DNA of 64,000 nucleotides from Diplosphaera chodatii (lineage: Eukaryota > Chlorophyta > Trebouxiophyceae > Prasiolales > Stichococcaceae). The DNA is taken from positions 248,001-312,000 of the forward strand of contig JAALGY010000054.1 in NCBI GenBank assembly GCA_032358165.1. Direction: 5' to 3'. Positions 34,801 to 46,377 of this stretch are shown here, one piece after another. The translations under genes were made by a program, and so were the position numbers. Numbering within the stretch: position 1 is the first letter of the stretch; every line of letters begins with the position of its first letter. Under the pieces are notes generated by a model, which saw only the letters and a program-made list of their open reading frames with translations, had not been told where the DNA came from and did no database searches.

Positions 34801-36634
34801 CCGCCAATCACCGCTGCAACCTCACCACCACCCAGCCCGCCACCATCACCGCCGCCTTCACCACCGCCCAGTCCACCGCCCAGCCTGCCGCCATCACCAC
34901 CGCCCAGCCCTCCGCCCAGCCCACCCTCAAAGCCTCCACCTCCCCCATCCATCGCATCGGATCCTGTTCAAGGTACATGTTGCTGGTTACTGCACAGTTC
35001 GTTGAGGTGCTTGCCGGCAAGCTGATGTCAGCGACAGAATGTTAAACAGAAGAACTGCTCTTGACAGAAGTATAAGCTGCCTGCAGGTGGCTGCGCCGCC
35101 GCGTTCATCAACGAGGTGAGCTTGTAAAGTCCAGTGCCCTGTGTGGTGACGTCCACATGCTGACCGCATGCACGCTTGCTGTCATGTGTGCCAAGCAATC
35201 TCTTGGAAGCAGTCCACCGTCAACCTGCTGCAAGTTACATGTGATGGCATCATACTTGCGGTGCAGATCCACTATGACAACGCCGGCACCGATGTCAACG
35301 AGAAGGTCGAGGTCATCTTCCCGACCGCGCTGGCCGGCAGCTTGTCGCTTGTGCTGTACAGCGGCGGAAGCGGCGGCAACCCCGCCGCGGGAACGCAGTA
35401 CAGCACCACCAGCGTCGCGTCTGGCCAGATCACATCACTCGGCAGCGGCTACTCGCTCGCAGTTGTCAGCTACCCAACCAACGGGCTGCAGAACGGTCCT
35501 GCCGACGGCATCGCGCTCGTCTGCAGCGGCAGTGTCAGCCAGCTGCTGTCATACGAGGGCCGCCTGGCGGCATGAGACGGACCCGCCGCGGGGCTCACCA
35601 GCACGAACATCGGCGTCTTTGAGGATGGTGAGGCTGTGACCATGATGTCTTATGGTGGTTGCTATGCAGATGCTACAAAGCATGTGCTGGAAGCAGCGAC
35701 GCAGGGCACGCGGAACAACCATACTCTCTTGACGGCAGGTTCGGGCCTCACGACCACATCCCTGCAGCTGAAGGGCACCGGCTACAGGTACTCCGACTTC
35801 ACCTGGGCTCCGTCTGCTGCGTCCACTTTCGGCAGGCTGAACAACGGGCAGGCATTTGTTGTGCCTTCCTCCGCCCGGCCGCCGCCCCCGGCTGCCACGG
35901 AAGCCTTGCCACCATCCCCTGCCCTTGCTGGCTCGCCCCCAAGCCCACCCATGCCACCACCAAGCCCACCCAGCCCGCCCATGCCACCCCCAAGCCCGCC
36001 GCCAGGCCCTCCGAGCCCGCCGCCGAGCCCGCCCAGCCCACCACCCAGCCCACCCCCAACCCCGCCACCCGAGCTCCGGATCTCATCACCACCACCATCG
36101 CCAGTCCCCAGCCCGCCTTCACCTCCACCACCATTAAGCCCCCAACCGCCGCCGCCAGTCCGGACGCCACCTCCCAGTCCGCCGCCAAGCCCGCCTCCCC
36201 GGCAGTCCAGCCCCCGCCCACGCGGCCCCCACCGCCACCTGCCAGCCCGCCGCCACCTATCGACCGTGCCACACTGTGAGTGTACATGCTCACCAGATCT
36301 AGCGGTGTTGGTATGTAACCTCCGGACATGAGTGGTGCTCATTACAACACTGACGGTGACGACGCTGCCACGGCCCGCCTCAAGTGCGCCTCGCTTACAT
36401 GCTGTGTGCATCCTGACGATGCAAGGGCTGCTGTATATGCCCAGGTGTGACCAGCAGCTGGCACATTGCGAAAGCGACTGCAATGACGAGGTTACCGCCT
36501 GCGATAGTCGCTGCCCGCCGGCGCCGAAGAAGGGTGACGACAAGTGCCGCAGGGAGTGCGACAAGGACGGCAAGGCTTGCGACAAGGACTGTAAGCAGGC
36601 CAGGAAGACGTGTGACCGCAAGGTCATGGGCTGA
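31861..36634 (+). CDS. Secreted wall protein with three lamin-tail-like modules and SPPP linkers (3' part disrupted)
   Basis: Eleven exons: 31861-31945, 32064-32092, 32315-32678, 32812-33810, 33962-33990, 34121-34493, 34652-34972, 35087-35115, 35267-35627, 35739-36275, 36445-36634. A signal peptide (GALPLLALLVFVAASAFGSA) is followed by three modules of about 160 residues: GGCAGAFINE, IHYDNAGxDVNEKIEVIFPTA, LSLVLYSGG, SLAVVSYPTNGLQNGPADG, LLSYEGRLTATDGPAAG, SLQLKGTGYRYSDFTWA, FGSLNNGQTF. This is the pattern of lamin-tail-type domains in bacterial secreted nucleases of the ExeM/NucH kind. Modules are joined by hydroxyproline-type (SPPP)n linkers; the first is about 290 residues. The last exon gives a charged tail with ten regularly spaced cysteines. 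Module 3 has an in-frame TGA at 35573-35575, and exon 10 ends one base out of frame with the tail. As read, translation stops after 845 residues; with both lesions repaired it would be about 1105. Confidence 0.8.
32209..32256. repeat. Perfect 48-bp palindrome in an intron
   Basis: Two 24-base arms meet without a spacer at 32232/32233 (centre GGCAC/GTGCC; outer ends TGCTACTCC and GGAGTAGCA). It lies in intron 2 of the lamin-tail-like wall protein gene, about 60 bases before the acceptor. It could extrude as a cruciform or fold into a strong RNA hairpin. Confidence 0.95.
32940..33800 (+). repeat. Proline-rich (SPPP)n coding minisatellite
   Basis: About 860 bases encode almost only Pro with Ser, Asn, Gln and Ala at every third to fifth position (SPPPSPPPNPPPSPPPQPPP-type). 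Repeated units of about 36-60 bases are visible at DNA level, so copy-number change by slippage is likely. Part of exon 4 of the wall protein gene. Confidence 0.9.
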
Positions 36635-37753
36635 AGCCCGAACAGCAGCCCTCGTCCACTGCACCCAGCAAGGTGTTGGCATCATGTGCTGCCACGCCTG
36701 CTAGTCCCGCTCATCTTTCGGCTGTGCATGACCAATGGCAGAGGTGCAGGCGGCTAATAAGACCGCACATTAATTAGGTGTATGCGGTGGGACTTTGTTG
36801 CGCAGCAGTTTTTCGAACAGAGTCTGTGTTGCTTACTACTGTATCGTTCAGAGCAGTGATGAACAGTCATGAGTATGGTGTACGTGCACCAGAAAGGACA
36901 TGGACATTCGGAAAGTGTTCGTTTCGCAGTGCTTGGCAGCATCGCAGCAACAAACACACGGGGGCACTCATACATGGGCAGGGCGCAGCGTCCTTACCTT
37001 GCTTCATGAAGTCTTGCCAAACCGTACTACTTGCCCGAAGACCCTGCTGGTTTACTCAGCACCAGCCACATGCAGTGAGCCGGCAATGCATGATACAATT
37101 ATGAGTACTTTGGGAAACGGTTCTCTTGCTATTAGCACTACCAATAGCTTTGCGAGAATCATGCTTGCAAGACTGAAAGAGCACCATCGATGTATCTGTC
37201 CTATCTCGGGAGCTGAGCTGCCAACAGCTTGAGCAAGCCCAGATCCAAGCCTCTGCTCATGGCGCAACTGCAGCAAGCATGTATGTAAGGGTATGGTCGC
37301 AGACAACTGCCAGCTTGTGTCTTGGGGCAAGTCGGGCATGAACTTTTGGTACCGCCTCGACCGAAAGTTTGCCGTGAATAGACGTTTGGTCATGGCAGTG
37401 TTGGGTGAGGATGCATGCCCTCTGGTGTGCGACACTGAAGAGGAGGTTCAAGCAGGCACGAAAGGTGGGGCGGCACGATAGCATGCAGAGACCAGACGCA
37501 GCCAGCTATCAAGTGTACAGCATCATTACATCTCAGTCTGCATCTCTGTTCACTGCAGGTGCCAGTGGCATGCCACCATCCCATGTCATGGCTGCACTTG
37601 GGTCGTGAACCATGGTGAGACAGCGAGGTGCTTCAACGACGCTGCTGAGACACCTCCCTGCCAGCCATTGATGACCCTGCTTGCTGCTGCCCTTTGAAGG
37701 GAGGACTGCCGCACCAGCTGCCCTTGTCCGCACGGGTGCAGCGTGCCAGAACC
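36635..37753. other. Tail-to-tail intergenic spacer
   Basis: The stretch lies between the stop codons of the wall protein gene and coatomer beta. Frames of up to 127 codons occur without recognised features. It is expected to hold both 3' UTRs. Confidence 0.45.
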
Positions 37754-40700
37754 TCAGGCCTTTTGCTTCAGGATCAGCTTGTCACCCAGTGACAGTGCGA
37801 TGCCCTGCCAGCAGGAAAACAGCTCGTGTCAACACCATGCTGACACGGACTGACCACCAGGATGGCGTGTTGCCGCGCCTGTGCCTTGTGCGGTGCCATG
37901 TCGTTCCGTGGTGTTTTTGGGACAACTACATGCGGACGCTGTGGCTACAGGTTCACAGGTAGCGTGCTGACACCAGCGTCTGGATTTCCACTGTGCTGTG
38001 GAGATCTCCGCTGACGATGTGGGCGTCAATGTTGTCAGGCGCAACAGGCGTCTCACACCTGCGTCTTGGAGCGGATGCGGATGAAGCCTGCGAGCTTGCC
38101 GTCCGACTGCTTCTCCACGCTGACATTCACCAGCGCATCCTCCCCAAACACGCTCCTGCAGGTGAGATATCTGGTGATCAGCTCGGGCCAGCAGACACAC
38201 CGACGGCTGCACACTTGACAGCGGCGCCATGCTGCCAGACTTCAGCATCAACGACATTCAGCATAGTCTGCCAGCAGCGTCAGCAGTCAGCAAAAGAGTG
38301 CTCCCGCGAGTTGCATCCCTGATGCAACTGCATGCTCGATCACGCCACCTGGCATGGCCAGTGACTTGCGGCGTCCGCAGTATCGGGCGTACAGAGCCCA
38401 GGGCCGAGTGTGAACGGCGCACTTGGCGTACAGGTTGGCGGCCAGGAAGCCGCAGCTGCCCTCCAGCGCGGCGGGCGGCGTGAGGCACTTCATGTTGGTG
38501 GACGCCACGATGTGCTGCAGGAACGCGTCCACCTCCGTGATGCTGGTGTTGACCGCCACCTGCAAAACGTGCGACACGCCGAGTCGCTTGGGGAGGACGA
38601 GAGTCAGAAGTTGCCACGGACGGCTGAGCAGCAGAAGCTGCTGGCACAGCCCGCTGCACCCTGGGCGCTGTGCCCCGTGTGTCGCAGCCGCTGCGGGTGT
38701 GGACGTGCTGTCGCCCGGTGCTGACGGCAGCTGGAAGCACCTGAAGAGTGAGTGTGCGAGTGGGCGGGCGGCCGCGCACCTTGTTCTCCCACTCGAACTC
38801 GGCCCACATGGAGCGGAACTGCACGTCGGCCACCGTCGCCGGGTTGATGTAGTCCATGATGTCGATGTGGATGTCGTTCAGCACCACCACCTGCGCCGGC
38901 AGCGGGCGGCCGGGCTCAGCAGGGACGCCTGCCGTGCGCATGCTGGGGCGAGAGCATCGATGTGCGGCATCCCCTGCCGGCAAAACAGGGCTGCTGCCCC
39001 GCACTGGTGCGCCCTCTCGGCAGTGTCCAACCAGCCATGGCCAGGGACGGCCGGCACAGGTGCACTGTGCACGGCCGGGGAGGATGCCCAGGTGGAGTGT
39101 GCTGCAGGGTGGGGTGGGACGCTGACCTGGCGGTCCATGGCGCCCGTGCCCTCGTACACAATGTTGCCAAAGATGGCGCCGGTCTCCGTGGACGACACCT
39201 GCACGGCGGGACGTGTTTCAGATCGTGACATGCTTTGACTGCTCGAGGCAAGGCAGCAGCGAACAAACATGCTGCGCCTGGTGTGCGAGTGCAATGAGCG
39301 CTGGCGCCAACTGCAGGCTCGCAGATCATGTGCACCACAGTCTCCGAGCTGCACGTCATGGCGCCAGTGCTCCGCTCATGCCGGCTAAGACTCTCAAAGC
39401 CGCAAGATCTGCTTGAAAACATCCTGCATCCCCATAAAATTGCACGCAGCTGCACCTTGATGTTGGCGCGGATGGTCTTGGAGGCGCCCGGCCCCAGGGT
39501 GTGGTTCTGCGGCCGCTCCACGAGCTTCAGGTCGCCCATGGTGGCGAGCTCCAGGTTGAGGTTCTGCAGCGTCGCCGGCGAGCGGTTGACCACCGTCACG
39601 TCCAGCACGATGTCGTACTGGTGCACCGTCACGTACGCCTCCGCGTACACCGGGTCCGAGAAGCCTGCACGTTTGTGTACTCATGTTGAGGTTGCTGACT
39701 GCAACAAAGAACACACGTCAGCCTGTTGCTGCAAGGTGCTACCGTCCCGCGGACGTGCACTGGGCAGCAGCACAGCCTGCATCCATGATGGGTGGCACCT
39801 CTGGCACCTGCCTCTGTCCAAATTTATGTGTTGTCTGTTCGGATGCGACTAGCCTGCGCGGTCTGCCTCTGCGACTTCGGCCGTCTCTGATACTACTTCA
39901 GCGTCATGCCTAAGTGCTGCACTCTGGGTGCACTCCCACCTGTGAGCTGCAGCACGCGGTTGAGGCGGTTGGAATCCGCCGAGTCTGCATCCGCAGTCCC
40001 CGTGGCCCGCTGCAGGTCTGTTGCCACCTGCACATGAACAAACCAGGTGTCACTGCTGGTCGTGCACGAACCTGTTGCAGGAGCAGGCACAGCTACCTGT
40101 AGCTTCTGGTGCTGGCAATGTGCACAAACCTGATCCTCGATCTCCAGCTGCGACATGCCGCGGCGGGCGCGCAGGTGGTGGAAGTCCACCAGCTCGTCCG
40201 GCTGCGCCACCGCCCTGGCCGCCTGCAATTCATGCGCAGTGAAGGGGTCATGCCGATGTGGAGAAGACCATTTCAGGCGCGCAGCACATGCAGGTGTGTA
40301 TGGTTCGATGTGGCAACCGTGCACAGCGTTGGGGCCGCCTTGCATCACTGCCCCAGACTCAGATCAAGCTCACACCACTGATTGTTGTGTGCTAAGGGCT
40401 GCATATACAGCTTTGCGGATGTAAGAGCGCATCACATGCAGGGTTTTGCACCTCCTGCTTGGCGTCCGCGGCGGCGAGCGCCTGCTTGTCGCGGATGGTG
40501 CGGGCGAAGGCCGCGCGGCCGCCCTCCAGCCAGATGCGCATCAGGTCCTCGTCGCCGCGTCCGGCCAGGGCCTGCAGGCAGGGCGCCCGGTGCGTCTGAT
40601 GGAGGTACGTCACAGGACAGGTATGCGTGAACCAGGCGCTGTGTGTCTGCAGTCGCCTTGGCAACGGCAAGGCGCACAGCAGATGGTGCAGGATGTGAAG

Positions 40701-43700
40701 CAACCCTGTTTCCACCATGCTCACTGAGTGGTGCGTCTGCAGCTATGGATGTCCGGCGTCCGTGCATACGCATCGTGTGCCTGGACATTGCTGCGACTTC
40801 TGATGCATGGCACAGCAAGTGCACCGACCTGCAGTGCTACAGATATCCGGTCCGCGGAATCGTCATCCAGCGGGGACCCCGCCGCCGGCGAGGCGCCGAG
40901 CCGCACAATGGAAGCGCACACCTGAAGACATGTCACCAGCATGTCACCAACTTTGCAGGATCTTCTTCCGACGGAACGTGCTATCAATCATGCCGGATGC
41001 AGTGTGCCTTTGGCTGCTGAAACGTCGCTGCCATCATCGCCCAGGCAGTGACGCCTCGGAGCTTATGCCCCGGCAGTCAATCTGACAACATGCTCCAATT
41101 TCAGACCCATGTTACATGGTTGTAGCACTTCGCGAACAAGCATCACAAGAGGCAAGCAGCCGCACCAGCATCGCGTCGGCGGCGGTGCGGTGGAGCGCAG
41201 CGGCGGGCAGCGAGCCCAGCGCCCGCAGCCGCAGCACCAGCTTTGCCAGCGTGACCGCCACGACGCCGCCCAGGAAGAAGTCCCCACCCAGCAGCAGCGT
41301 TCTGTGCGGCAGCACCATAAAAATCAGGGTGCAGATGAAATACCCCTGAGGACGTACTGCAGATGGCCATGTCAGTGCCGCAGCCACGGACGTCCGTGCA
41401 GCATCTCGTGCGCACGGCAAGGACGAGGTGCGGGTGCGTGCCTGAGGTTGTGCGCGTCCCCAAGGATGCTGGAGTTTGGCGCTGTGAAGGTGTCCGCCAC
41501 CGCCACCTGCAGATGTGGTCAACACAGATGTCGTCAAAGCAGATTGACAGGTAAAATATGGGTCAGCATCTTGGGAGGCAGGACCATGGGGAGCTTTTCC
41601 TTGCACGTCATGACCATGGCGGGCAGGCCAGCGGGAAGCAGGTTGTGACCACTCGGGGGAAATCTGCGCCCCAGGGCACCTGTGTGGCGTAGCTGCCGTC
41701 GGCCAGCACGGCGGGGCGGTGCGAGGCGGGCAGCGCCGCGGCCGTGCCGCCGTTGGCCAGCTTCCCGTTGTTCTCGTTGTTCTCGCCGGCGTCCTCCCCG
41801 CCCGCCTTCTCGTGGAACAGCGGCAGCGGCCCGATGGCGTCCTTGATGGTCTGCATGGGCAGCAGCTGGTATGAGGGCAAGGGCGCATCCATGCAGCTGT
41901 CCAACAGCCATTGGACAGAAGCATTGCAAGCTTGTGATTCTCATGAGGACCTTTGGGCACGCCATCCTGGCAGGCTGCCGTACAAACGCTGCCAATGCGC
42001 CACCACGCCATCACCACATGGCATGTGCGCTGTGCCCTTGGGTGTGCCAGCGCCGCACCTTGAGGGCTGCCTCGATGTCGGACTGGGCGGCGCTGTACTC
42101 GCCGATGATCCACAGGCCGCAGGTGCACACGCGGCTGGAGCGGATGTCAGTGAAGCTGTCCAGCAGCCGCGCCAGCACCGTCGACCTGCAGGTGAGGGCT
42201 GAGCCGGTCGCTTGACGCTTCGCCCTCAGAGGCGTCGATGGATGGACGCCGGTCACCATGCATCATGACCTGCGATGTCGCTGCGCAACAGCAGCCCGGG
42301 CATGCGCTCACCGCAGAGCGCCGTTGGTCTCCATGACCTCGCGAACGAAGAATACCACGTCCAGCGCCGCCGTGGTGTTGGAGTCGCCCAGGAAGTCCAT
42401 CAGCAGGTGCAGCACGTTGCCTGCAGACAGAGGCGAAGCACTTTATAGCGAGAAGGTGATGAGAAGGTGGTGAAAGTCGCGGGCTCCCCTGACCAGTCTC
42501 CTCTTGCATGACTGCGACTTGGTGGGGAGCAGGCCCGACCCACTGTCAGTGAGTAGCTGGCAGTGGCATGTGTACAGGCGAGCGGCACCGCGGGACCAGC
42601 TGACGGCTTGCAGCATGAAAAACGTAATCCTACATTTCAGGTGCACATGCAGATCCCATGTCACTGGGCGCATGGCACGTCACTGGACGCATGCCAGCAG
42701 CAGCTCAGCTGAGCACCTGCGACGTCGGGGAACTTGACGGCGCACGAGTGGATGGCCTGCACCAGCAGCTGGCGGTACTCGGCCGCCTTCTCCAGGTCCT
42801 TGAACTGCGTCTTCATGATCTCCTTCTTCAGCACCTGCACCACCTGCAGGCGGGACAACATGCAGAACCCTGAGTCGCAGCGTTGTAGGGAGCTCAGACG
42901 TAGCTGAGAAGCTGCCAGCAGCATGGCATGTGCACTGGACTTGCATACGTGATCACCATGGTCCAATCGGCTGTGCACCAGCTGTGAAAGCGTCGCACCG
43001 GCACTGCAAACGAACGGAGCTACGGAGACTTGGGCTCAAGCGACAGGCACTGTTCAGGAGGCGCGCCTCGTCGATGTTGCGGTGGGTGATGAGGTCGAGC
43101 GCCAGGTCCAGCGTCTTCTGTCGGATGTCCAGGTTGGGCGTCGCCAGCGCCCGCAGCACATCCATCAGCATGTCCTGCATCACCTGCGCGCAAGCCAAGG
43201 ACCAGCTCATCAGCTGGCTCAATGGCACGCCCCTGCCAAACATCATGCCTGCCTTGGTGTCAGCTTGAGTGTTGACCGCGCCTGCGCTACGCTCATCAGG
43301 ACATCCTGTATCGGCAGCATGTTAGCCGGGACAGACATCGAGATAGGCACACATCTCTCGAAGCTCCCTCACCTCGCGGTGCTTGCCCTTCAGCTCCACC
43401 AGGCGGTCCAGCACGATGAGCTTCACGTTGTTGTCGGACTGGGAGACGAGCAGCTTGCAGTAGCAGTTGGCCGCCGCGCGCACCGCCGTCGGCGCGCTGG
43501 ACAGGCTGACGAGCGTCACCGCGCACTCGTACACCACCGCCGTGCTGCAGAACTGCAGGCGGACGAGAGCACGAGTGAGGGCATGTGCAAGAGACTTCGT
43601 CAGCAGTACGAGGAGTAACGAACTGGGTGCAGACAGGAGAACATGCATACAAGATGTGACGGGTGTATGGGTGACGAATGTGGAGGCATGCAGCTGAAGC

Positions 43701-45528
43701 GGGGACCTCACCGCAAGCAGCGCGGCGATGATCTTGATGTACTTCCCCTTCTCCCCAGGGTTCTGCCTGCAGACCTGCAACCAGGTACGCGACGTGTGTC
43801 AGCTTGGAATGGAGTACAACCTATGTTTGGAGCGATGCTGAAGCGCCAATTGGCCATCTGCCCTGATGCGGGCTCACCTTTCGTATGAGGTTCAACACTG
43901 CCAGCTGCAAGAGACCACCCCACAGCGCCACATTGTCCACCTGCAGTAGTCAGGCGCCCAGGAGTTGTTCTCCCCAGAGTCTGCAAGCGCGGGGAATTTG
44001 CCCCTCGTGGACAACTCCTGGCAGGCTGCAGAACGGCAGGGACAACGGGCGCGGTCCACACCTGGCCGAGCAGGTAGTTGATTGCGCGCTGCTGGTCGTG
44101 CTGCGTGAGGAACTGGAACGCGTTGCGGCGTGTCGACAGATCCTGCTCGTTCTGCAGCGCACAAGACGTCAGCTGAGCATCGTGTCCTGCTGCACGGCGG
44201 CGCCTGCCCTGACACCTGTGACAGTCCGACGGCATGGCAGCCTCCACGACCCAACGTGTGGGGTGCTGCAGCCAGCCCACAGCATTGAGACTTCCAGCCC
44301 CGCTTGCCCTATGGCTTCTCCAGCTATGACTCCTTCCTCGTCAGCGGATGCTGCGGTCACGTCGGGCATTGCTCGTATCGCAGGCCCAGCGCTCACCTGC
44401 AGCACTTTCTCGATGAGCTCGGGCGCGTCCTGCAGCAGCAGCTCGCCCTTGGGCAGCTTGTACAGCGCGTTGATGGCGAGCACCGCATTGCGCCGCACGA
44501 ACGAGTGCCGGTGCTCCAGGCAGGCCTGCAGCAACCCCAGCTTCATGGATTGGCCCATCACCGTGGTAGCCTTTCGGATGCTGCTCAGATGTGTGATTCA
44601 TGCTACAACTTGTCGAAATCAGAAGCTGCTACACTGACGCAGATGCGTGCCCATCTGAGGGGATGGTGGCCACAGCACTCGTTCTTATGATATGACTTGG
44701 CGCATTCGACGAATGAGCTTGCAATAAGGAGCAGGCAGGCTGCGTTGCATACTGATGGTCGGACCGCCGACATGACACCAGATACAAATGAGAAATTACC
44801 AGGATGGACGGCGTCAGGGGCTCCAGGATCTCCTCCTCCTTGATGCGGCACAGGAAGCGCAGCGTGGAGCCCCGCAGATATTCGTTGGGGTGCTGCAGGT
44901 TGTTGCGCAGGTTCTGGCAGATCAGGATCTGCATCCCGCAACACATAAGGTGTCAGAGTGGCGTCCTGGGATGGGTCATCACATGAAGATGGGCACCATG
45001 TTGCTGCACATCATGCAGCAGCACCAGCAACACGCACGGCCGTGAGCATGTGGTGCTCACCATCTCGGGCAAGATCTTGCCATTCGCATCCGTCTTTTCA
45101 ATGGTCTCCTGCGGATGCAGGACGAGATATGGAAACCAGCCACTGATACATTTCTACAAGGGAGGTAGCTAAGCTGTTACGCACAGAGCAGGCATACAGC
45201 TCGCGTGCAGCAGGCAGGGCTTGGCCCTATCTTGTGCTGGAAATGTGAGAAGTCTGATGTCTGTAGAGTGCGGGCAGGCGCAACTCACCAGGTACAGGAG
45301 CAAGAGCTTCTGCACGGTGTGGTCCTCCGACGGCAGCACGTAGCGGACGATGGTGATAAACAGCGCCGGCAGCTGCTCGCCGTTGAGCAGCATGCTGATC
45401 GCCTTCTGCATGGCCTCGACCTTGGCCTCCGAATCATTGCCTTCGAGCGCCTCTTTGATCTCGTTTGCGCTGGCCGGCCGGTCCGAGTACACCAGCATGG
45501 AGCAACTGCGCTCCACATGGTTCGCCAT
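37754..45528 (-). CDS. COPB1: Coatomer subunit beta (COPI coat)
   Basis: Beta-COP is part of the COPI coat that returns vesicles from Golgi to ER and within the Golgi. Twenty-five exons in phase give 954 residues, the usual length: 45289-45528, 45061-45108, 44800-44928, 44397-44525, 44062-44151, 43878-43940, 43712-43774, 43373-43552, 43067-43183, 42717-42843, 42312-42420, 42059-42185, 41680-41850, 41442-41506, 41166-41301, 40829-40921, 40452-40571, 40130-40222, 39940-40027, 39456-39664, 39127-39198, 38780-38890, 38423-38559, 38059-38155, 37754-37804. The adaptin-like solenoid is clear ([62 protein letters not shown]). The C-terminal appendage is also clear ([64 protein letters not shown]). 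The start ATG fits the family. Introns after exons 9 and 14 start with GC. Confidence 0.97.
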
Positions 45529-46377
45529 GCCGGCCGGTAGCCCGCAGGCCGCCCTGCGACGCCCTTAAAGTAGTTTGGATGCTGCTGCCACAGTCAGGCC
45601 GATCCCACCGGATCTGTGTGCCGCTGCTGCAAGCAGCTGCACGCTGGAGGCTTCCTAGCAGAGTCGTCTGCCTTGCCTACGAACAACCGTCGCAAATGCT
45701 GCCTTCAGACGCCTGAGCAGTTTTGATGACAACGCCCCATCCTTGGATCACAGCCTAACACGATGCGAGCAGCGCCAACAATTGCGGAAGACAACGCTCA
45801 ATGTCACCCGATGTCAATTGAGGTGCTATGACACGGTGCTGCCAACAGAGTTTCTGCCACAGCTAAGGCACACACCTGCTATGAGCATCCCTTGGGAACC
45901 CCGTTCTAGGCTCGGCAAGTCTTGCAGTGCAGTCATGTTGCATGACCCATACAGCAGTCTATTAAACGTTCCTGCTCTGGAACCCCGCCCTGCAAAGCAT
46001 CGTCGTTGACACGCGCTACAGCTCTCACCAGGCACCTCGGCCACGCTGCGGGTGTCATCAAGGGTTGATGTCCATTTGAGCTACGGTGCCGCAAAGGAAA
46101 GCGTGACAGGCATGAGCGCACTTCAAGTACAAGAGCTCTGTCGGTCCACCGTCTGATATCATGCACTGTACTCGGTAGCGGACTACAGGATAGCTGGCCA
46201 GGATCCACCGCCACATGCAATTTGATCACAGCACCGCACAGCGGCGTTACTGGGACCAATCACCAGTCACTCTTGAGCAACGAGGGCAGCGATCCTGAGC
46301 GCCATACGATGTTCCAATGTCAAGGCGGCCTTCTCAGCCTAAAAGCCTGGAATGCATGGCTCACCTCATCGAGCCCA
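45529..46377. promoter_or_regulatory. Divergent promoter region, COPB1 / Ycf20-like
   Basis: About 850 bases separate two divergent start codons. No exons or nameable regulatory elements were seen. Confidence 0.4.

Noticed and set aside
35573..35575. TGA as a selenocysteine codon or as a reassigned codon
   Set aside because: The aligned residue in the other two modules is Thr, no SECIS-like hairpin was noticed, and TGA serves as the stop codon of COG7, the F-box gene and coatomer beta in the same window.
32940..36230. CRISPR-like repeat array
   Set aside because: The regular repeats are codon-level Pro/Ser repeats in an open frame, without constant repeats and unique spacers.
31861..36634. 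Pherophorin assignment for the SPPP-rich protein
   Set aside because: The linkers are of that type, but the globular modules lack the pherophorin cysteine pattern and match lamin-tail-like domains instead.
37052..37435. Minus-strand frame of 127 residues past the coatomer beta stop
   Set aside because: It follows the complete beta-COP gene and shows no motif; likely 3' UTR or spacer.
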